Assembly: GCA_005776735.1 (NCBI GenBank)
Contig: SXOM01000546.1
Location: 1 to 17,645 of the forward strand
Direction: 5' to 3'
DNA from: Pseudomonadota bacterium
Lineage (GTDB): Bacteria; Myxococcota_A; UBA796; SXON01
DNA length: 17,645 bases
Part shown: in pieces, positions 13,466-17,645 of the stretch
Layout of the letters: each line of letters opens with the position of its first letter
How positions within the stretch are numbered: position 1 is the stretch's first letter
Position numbers and translations under genes: made by a program
The notes under the pieces: generated by a model
Told to the model about the DNA's origin: nothing
What the model saw: the letters and a program-made list of their open reading frames with translations, nothing else
The model's database searches: none

Positions 13466-14581
13466 ATGGACCTCCTCATCCACCGTGACGAACTCGTCCG
13501 CGCCCTCGCCCGGGCGCAGGGCATCGTCGAGAAGCGCCCCACCTTGCAGATCCTCAGCGCCGTGCACCTGCAGGCCACGGCCGAAGGCCTTCGCGCGACC
13601 GCCACGGACAAGACGATGACGGTCATCGCCGACTACCAGGCCACGGTGCGCACCCCGGGCGAGGTGGCGGTCGACGCGTCCAATTTCTTCCAGGTTGCGA
13701 AGGTCCTGTCGGGCGACATCGTCACCCTCACGCTCATCGACTCCGGTCGGCTCGAGGTGCGGTGCGGCGCGTCGGTCTTCAAGCTGGCCACGTTCAACGC
13801 GGCCGACTTTCCGGTCACCCCGGCGCTCGACCAGGCGCGGGCGCTGATGATGGAGGCGGGCGCGCTCCGCCGGGTGATCGACCGGGTGCACTTCGCGGTC
13901 GCGCCCGACGACAACCGGTACGGGCTCAACGGCGCGCACGTGGAAGACACGGCGGCGGCCACCGGGGCGGTGGTGCGGTTCGTGGGCACCGACGGCAATC
14001 GGCTCTGCTGGGCGCAGGCGCCCTATACCGGGGAGCTCGGCATCGGGCGGAAGATGCTCCTGCCCCGCAAGGGCCTCGGCGAGATCCGGAAGCTCCTCGA
14101 AGGCTACGAGGGCGAGGTGTCCCTGGCCTTCGGCGACCGCGCCGCGCTCCTGCAGTTCCCGGGCGTGATGGTCCACGTGCGCCTGCTCGAGGCCGACTTT
14201 CCGGACTACCGGCAGGTGCTGCCCGCCTCGTACAAGCGTCGGGTCCTCGTCGATCGTGAAGCGCTGCGCGAAGCGCTGCGCCGGGTCTCGATCCTCGCGA
14301 CCGACGCGACCAACTCGGTGCGGTTCCAGTTCTCGTCGGAGGGCCTGGTCCTCACCGCGCGCAAGGCCGACGCCGGCGACGTCCGCGAGGACGTGGCCAT
14401 CGAGCTCAGCGGCGAGCCGATCGCGATGGGCTTCAACGCCCGCTTCGTCATCGAGGTGCTCAGCGTGATGGAGGGCGGCCGCGTGGCGCTCGAGCTCGGC
14501 GAGGCCCTCGCGCCGTGCATCCTCAAGGACATGGACGACGACAACGCGCTGTTCGTCGTGATGCCCGTCCGCCTCGACTGA
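13466..14581 (+). CDS. dnaN: DNA polymerase III beta subunit (sliding clamp)
   Basis: Ring-forming processivity clamp of the replicative polymerase; 371 residues, close to E. coli's 366. It starts MDLLIHRDELVRALARAQGIVEKRPTL-like, with three clamp domains at about 1-121, 125-245 and 246-371. ATDKTMTVIADY (46-57) and FVGTDGNRLCWA (about 172-183) match the clamp core, and the C terminus ends in VVMPVRLD, the usual MP(M/V)RL end that lines the protein-binding cleft. The ATG at 13466 lies 295 bases after dnaA, behind the origin. The recF start is 7 bases downstream, so dnaN and recF are almost certainly cotranscribed. Confidence 0.97.
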   Translation: MDLLIHRDELVRALARAQGIVEKRPTLQILSAVHLQATAEGLRATATDKTMTVIADYQATVRTPGEVAVDASNFFQVAKVLSGDIVTLTLIDSGRLEVRCGASVFKLATFNAADFPVTPALDQARALMMEAGALRRVIDRVHFAVAPDDNRYGLNGAHVEDTAAATGAVVRFVGTDGNRLCWAQAPYTGELGIGRKMLLPRKGLGEIRKLLEGYEGEVSLAFGDRAALLQFPGVMVHVRLLEADFPDYRQVLPASYKRRVLVDREALREALRRVSILATDATNSVRFQFSSEGLVLTARKADAGDVREDVAIELSGEPIAMGFNARFVIEVLSVMEGGRVALELGEALAPCILKDMDDDNALFVVMPVRLD

Positions 14582-14588
14582 CGCCCGG

Positions 14589-15677
14589 GTGCGCCTCCTC
14601 CGCGTCCAGGCGCAGTCGTTCCGGAACCTCGGCGCCGAGGTCATCGATGTCGACGCGCCGTTCGTCGCGTTCGTCGGTCCCAACGGCCAGGGCAAGACCA
14701 ACTGGCTCGAGGCCATCGCCGCGCTCGGCACCTTGCGGAGCTTCCGCGCCACCCGGACGGCAGAGCTCCTGAAGTTCGGCAGTCGCGAAGCGATGGTCGA
14801 AGGCGTCGTCCACTCCGACGGCATGACGCGCCGGTACCGCATCGCCTGGGCCGAGGCGGGGCGCACGCTGCGTCGCGAAGATCGCACGGTGGACGCGGTC
14901 TCTTGGCTCCGCAGCTTCCGCGCGGCGTGGTTTGTGCCCGGCGACGTGGCGCCCATCCGCGGGGAGCCGGCCCTGCGCCGGGCGATGCTCGACCGCACCG
15001 CGCTCACGCTCGACCCGGGCTACCTCTCGTTGGCCCAACAGTTCCGGCGGGTGCTCGACCACAAGGCGGCGTGTCTGCGCCCGGGGAACGCGGACGGCCC
15101 GACGCTCGACGCGGTCGACGCCCAACTCGCCGGTCTCGCGGTGCGCGTGGTCGCACGTCGCACCGAGACGGTCGCGTCCGTCGCACCGCACTTCCGCTCC
15201 TTCTACCGTGAGTTCTGCGGCGACGAGGAGGTGTCGGTCCGCTTCCGCCCGCAGACCACCGGCGACGAGGACACGTTCTTGCGCGCCCAGTTCGCGGCCC
15301 GCGGGCAGGAGCGTGACCTGCGCCGGGTCATGGTGGGGCCGCACCGTGACGACCTCGAGTTCGCGGTCCGCGGCAAGCCGGCGCGCGCGTACGCTTCGCA
15401 GGGTCAAGCGCGCTCGTTGGTGCTCGCGTGGAAGCTCGCCGAGCTCGCCTGCGCACGAACCACAGATGAAACGCCGATCTTCCTGGTCGACGACCTGGGC
15501 TCGGAGCTCGATCCGGATCGGACGGCCCGATTGGTGCGCGTGGTGAGCGAGCTTGGTGCGCAGGTGTTCGTCACGACCACCGACACCCGATTTCTTCCAC
15601 GATCCGTCGAAGGAATCCGGGTATTTTCCGTCGAGGCCGGTGTCGCCCGGCCCACCGGGACCGCGGACGACGGGTGA
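14589..15677 (+). CDS. recF: DNA replication and repair protein RecF
   Basis: SMC-like ABC ATPase that helps RecOR load RecA at single-strand gaps; 362 residues, normal length. Walker A is GPNGQGKTN (30-38) with the usual following NWLEAIAAL. The ABC signature is SQGQARSLVLAWKLAE (270-285), and Walker B is PIFLVDDLGSELD (296-308). MVGPHRDDLEF (248-258) is a conserved RecF segment. The GTG at 14589 starts the protein exactly at the family's first strand (MRLLRVQAQSFRNL) and lies 7 bases after the dnaN stop, without a good ribosome binding site, which fits coupling to dnaN. Confidence 0.96.
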   Translation: MRLLRVQAQSFRNLGAEVIDVDAPFVAFVGPNGQGKTNWLEAIAALGTLRSFRATRTAELLKFGSREAMVEGVVHSDGMTRRYRIAWAEAGRTLRREDRTVDAVSWLRSFRAAWFVPGDVAPIRGEPALRRAMLDRTALTLDPGYLSLAQQFRRVLDHKAACLRPGNADGPTLDAVDAQLAGLAVRVVARRTETVASVAPHFRSFYREFCGDEEVSVRFRPQTTGDEDTFLRAQFAARGQERDLRRVMVGPHRDDLEFAVRGKPARAYASQGQARSLVLAWKLAELACARTTDETPIFLVDDLGSELDPDRTARLVRVVSELGAQVFVTTTDTRFLPRSVEGIRVFSVEAGVARPTGTADDG

Positions 15678-15719
15678 CGCGACGCGACGCCTGGGGTAGC
15701 TGGCGGCGAGGAGAATCCC

Positions 15720-15998
15720 ATGCGTCTGGCTGTGCTCACCCTCTTCGCGTTCGCCTGTGCCACCGAGACCGAGATTGTCGGTGACGCCGACGCCGGCGCG
15801 ACCATCTTCGCCGACAACTGCGCTTCGTGTCACGCCGCAGACGGCACGGGCGGCACCGGTTCGTCCCTGGTCGGGCTCACCGACGAAGCGTCGATGGAAG
15901 CCACGATCGTCGACGGCGACGGCGGCATGCCCGCGTTCGGCGAGAGCCTCGACGACCAGGACGTCGCCGACGTCATCGCCTTCATCCTGACGCTCTGA
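15720..15998 (+). CDS. Small monohaem c-type cytochrome
   Basis: A 92-residue exported electron carrier. The haem site is CASCH (C34, C37, H38) and the distal ligand is probably M70 in GGMPAF; the last helix DQDVADVIAFILTL is typical of class I cytochromes c. The N terminus MRLAVLTLFAFACAT is a short signal sequence; Cys13 could be lipidated, but the lipobox (AFAC) is poor. AGGAGA at 15709-15714 gives a strong ribosome binding site for the ATG at 15720. It lies 42 bases after recF and 232 bases before gyrB, an unusual place for a cytochrome. The protein is very acidic. Its redox partner is unknown; the SCO protein at the other end of the window is a possible functional link. Confidence 0.88.
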   Translation: MRLAVLTLFAFACATETEIVGDADAGATIFADNCASCHAADGTGGTGSSLVGLTDEASMEATIVDGDGGMPAFGESLDDQDVADVIAFILTL

Positions 15999-16230
15999 GC
16001 GTCGGGGCGGCGCGGCGCGACCGGCCGCGCGTCGGGCAGGGGCTTGCCCGCGCCGCACGGGGCTGCGCGCAGGGGCGGGGCGCGCGGCGTCGCTGCGGTC
16101 GACGCGTCGGCGGCGCGAGGCCGTCCCGCCTCGGCCGCCTTTCGGGACGGGTCTACGGCCTCGCCCTGAGGCGCTCCGGGTGTCTGGGGACGGGTTACGC
16201 TCGCGCGCTCGCGCAGGCGCAGGAGACCGG
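15999..16230 (+). promoter_or_regulatory. Cytochrome-gyrB spacer with inverted repeat
   Basis: A 232-base, extremely GC-rich spacer without a recognisable gene. CCGTCCCG (16121-16128) and CGGGACGG (16143-16150) can form an 8-base-pair stem with a 14-base loop; a competing pair GAGGCCG (16117-16123) and CGGCCTC (16156-16162) shares three bases with it. No T run follows, so it is not a standard terminator. A gyrB promoter is expected here, but I found no convincing hexamers; TACGCT at 16196-16201 is the closest -10. Confidence 0.35.
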
Positions 16231-17631
16231 ATGGCAGACCCCAAGGAAAACGCCGACACCCAGGAAGGGGCCGTCCCCGACGGGGGTAGCGCTTCGGCGT
16301 ACGGGGCCTCCAGCATCCAGGTGCTCGAAGGCCTCGAGGCCGTACGTGTCCGCCCGTCGATGTACATCGGGGACATCGGCACGCGCGGCCTGCATCACCT
16401 CGTCTACGAGGTGGTCGACAACTCGGTCGACGAGGCGTTGGCCGGCTACTGCACCCACATCATCGTGACCCTGCACGAAGATGGGAGCTGCTCGGTCGAG
16501 GACAACGGGCGTGGCATCCCGGTCGACACCCACCCCGAGACGGGGCGGCCGGCGGCCGAGGTCGTGCTCACGGTCCTGCACGCAGGCGGAAAATTCGGCG
16601 GTGGCGGGTACAAGGTCTCCGGCGGCAAGCACGGCGTCGGGGTGAGCTGCGTCAACGCGCTGTCCGACACCTTGTACCTCGACGTGTGGCGGCAGGGGTT
16701 CCACCACGTGCAGCGGTTCGAGCGCGGCGCTCCCGCCACCGACCTCGAGCGGCGGGAAGAGTCGGTCAAGCGCGGCACGCGGGTCCGCTTCCTGCCCGAT
16801 CCCACCATCTTCGTCGAGACCACGACGTTCGTGTACGAGGTGCTCGCCAACCGCCTGCGCGAGCTGGCGTTCCTCAACCAGGGCCTGCGGATCGAGCTGC
16901 GCGACCTGCGCGCCGACCGCGGCGACGAGTTCTTCTACGAAGGCGGCATCCGGCAGTTCGTCGAGTACCTCAACCAGGGCCGCGAGGCGGTGCACCCGCC
17001 GGTGTACCTGCGCGGCGGCAAGGAGGCCCAGCTCGAGGTCGAGATCGCGCTGCAGTGGAACAACTCGTACCTCGAGACCGTCTGCAGCTTCGCCAACAAC
17101 ATCAACACGGTCGACGGCGGCACGCACGTCGCCGGGTTCCGCGCCGCGCTCACCCGCACGGTCAACGCCTACGCGGCGGCCAACAACCTGCTCAAGAACC
17201 AGAAGGGCGAGGTCGGCCTCACCGGCGACGACATCCGCGACGGCCTCACGGCCGTGGTGTCGGTGAAGATCAGCAACCCGCAGTTCGAAGGGCAGACCAA
17301 GGGCAAGCTCGGCAACAGCGAGGTCAAGGGCCTCACCGAGTCCATCGTCAACGAGCAGCTCGCGATCTGGATGGACGAACATCCGGTCATCGCCAAGTCG
17401 ATCGTCAACAAGTCCGTCGAGGCGGCCCGTGCGCGGGAAGCCGCCCGCAAGGCGCGCGACCTCGCGCGGCGCAAGACCGTGCTCGACGGCGGGGGCCTCC
17501 CGGGCAAGCTCGCGGATTGTTCCGAGCGCGACCCGGCCAAGTGCGAGCTGTACCTGGTCGAGGGAGACAGCGCAGGCGGCTCGGCCAAGCAGGGCCGGGA
17601 CCGTAAGTACCATATTTTTAGTTCCTTATAA
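16231..17631 (+). CDS. gyrB: DNA gyrase subunit B, broken in the TOPRIM domain
   Basis: ATPase subunit of gyrase, which introduces negative supercoils. The ATG at 16231 follows AGGAG (16221-16225). The GHKL ATPase domain is intact: HHLVYEVVDNSVDEALAGY (55-73) with catalytic E60 and N64, EDNGRGIPVD (90-99) and the ATP lid LHAGGKFGGGGYKVSGGKHG. The transducer domain follows. TOPRIM begins normally with ELYLVEGDSAGGSAKQGRDRK (E444 is the catalytic Glu), but after K459 the expected FQAILPLRGK is replaced by YHIFSSL and a TAA stop. That gives 466 residues where about 800 are expected, lacking the DxD metal site and the tail. The switch coincides with a sharp composition change, so this is either an interrupted gene or an assembly error. 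Confidence 0.9.
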   Translation: MADPKENADTQEGAVPDGGSASAYGASSIQVLEGLEAVRVRPSMYIGDIGTRGLHHLVYEVVDNSVDEALAGYCTHIIVTLHEDGSCSVEDNGRGIPVDTHPETGRPAAEVVLTVLHAGGKFGGGGYKVSGGKHGVGVSCVNALSDTLYLDVWRQGFHHVQRFERGAPATDLERREESVKRGTRVRFLPDPTIFVETTTFVYEVLANRLRELAFLNQGLRIELRDLRADRGDEFFYEGGIRQFVEYLNQGREAVHPPVYLRGGKEAQLEVEIALQWNNSYLETVCSFANNINTVDGGTHVAGFRAALTRTVNAYAAANNLLKNQKGEVGLTGDDIRDGLTAVVSVKISNPQFEGQTKGKLGNSEVKGLTESIVNEQLAIWMDEHPVIAKSIVNKSVEAARAREAARKARDLARRKTVLDGGGLPGKLADCSERDPAKCELYLVEGDSAGGSAKQGRDRKYHIFSSL

Positions 17632-17645
17632 TCTTGGCTGGTCAC
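17608..17645. other. AT-rich tail foreign to gyrB
   Basis: The last 38 bases contain 13 G/C (about 34%), while the gyrB bases just before are very GC-rich. The translation departs from GyrB at the same point. Too little sequence is present to tell an insertion element or intron from a chimeric contig end. Confidence 0.6.

Noticed and set aside
16121..16150. Rho-independent terminator after the cytochrome gene
   Set aside because: The stem is real, but the loop is long, no T run follows, and it lies over 120 bases after the stop.
17603..17612. GTAAGT at the gyrB break as a splice donor
   Set aside because: It resembles a eukaryotic 5' splice site, but the genome is clearly bacterial and a six-base match is expected by chance; a bacterial group II intron would begin GTGYG.
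14523..17613. Long minus-strand open frames opposite recF and gyrB
   Set aside because: Antisense to clear RecF, cytochrome and GyrB coding sequence, with shadow-type composition.
17560..17645. Intein insertion in GyrB
   Set aside because: GyrB TOPRIM is a known intein target, but the sequence after RDRK starts with Tyr and hits a stop after seven residues; no intein block is present.

Overview
This is a high-GC bacterial chromosomal segment spanning the replication origin. The order rpmH-rnpA-yidD-yidC-jag-mnmE on the minus strand, facing dnaA-dnaN-recF-gyrB on the plus strand, is the classic bacterial oriC neighbourhood. A lipoprotein with a MopE-type Asp/Cys metal-binding motif, together with the GC content and Gram-negative envelope genes (long YidC with periplasmic domain, GshB, SCO, lipoproteins), suggests a Myxococcota or related deltaproteobacterial lineage. 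That placement is inference; no marker was compared with a database.

Left flank (1-4281): a TerB-like protein cut by the window edge; a MopE-type lipoprotein with three Ig-like repeats; pgsA (phosphatidylglycerol synthesis) and a DUF4124/GH23 lytic transglycosylase on the minus strand; then a divergently transcribed TPR/coiled-coil/transmembrane/LysM protein with a good sigma70-type promoter.

Minus-strand run (11575 down to 4286): rpmH, rnpA, yidD, yidC, khpB/jag, mnmE, gshB, a periplasmic TPR protein and an SCO-family copper protein. Most junctions overlap or are a few bases apart (GTGA, ATGA, TGATG), so this looks like one coupled nine-gene series with a single 102-bp gap before mnmE. It joins ribosome/RNase P biogenesis, membrane insertion, RNA binding, tRNA modification, glutathione synthesis and probably cytochrome oxidase assembly.

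Origin and plus-strand run (11576-17645): a 281-bp rpmH-dnaA spacer with a dense GATC cluster; dnaA; a 295-bp dnaA-dnaN spacer with several DnaA boxes, including a perfect TTATCCACA, next to an AT-enriched stretch (the best oriC candidate); dnaN; recF; a small c-type cytochrome; and gyrB. The gyrB frame leaves the family sequence in the TOPRIM domain and runs into about 38 AT-rich bases ending in a stop, so the window ends either at an insertion or at a bad assembly junction.

I see no CRISPR array, tRNA, rRNA, insertion sequence or defence system. The unusual points are protein-level departures in core genes (DnaA box-recognition helix, MnmE G4 motif, an Arg/Asp-repeat linker in KhpB), the GATC cluster, the cytochrome inside the replication block and the broken end of gyrB.
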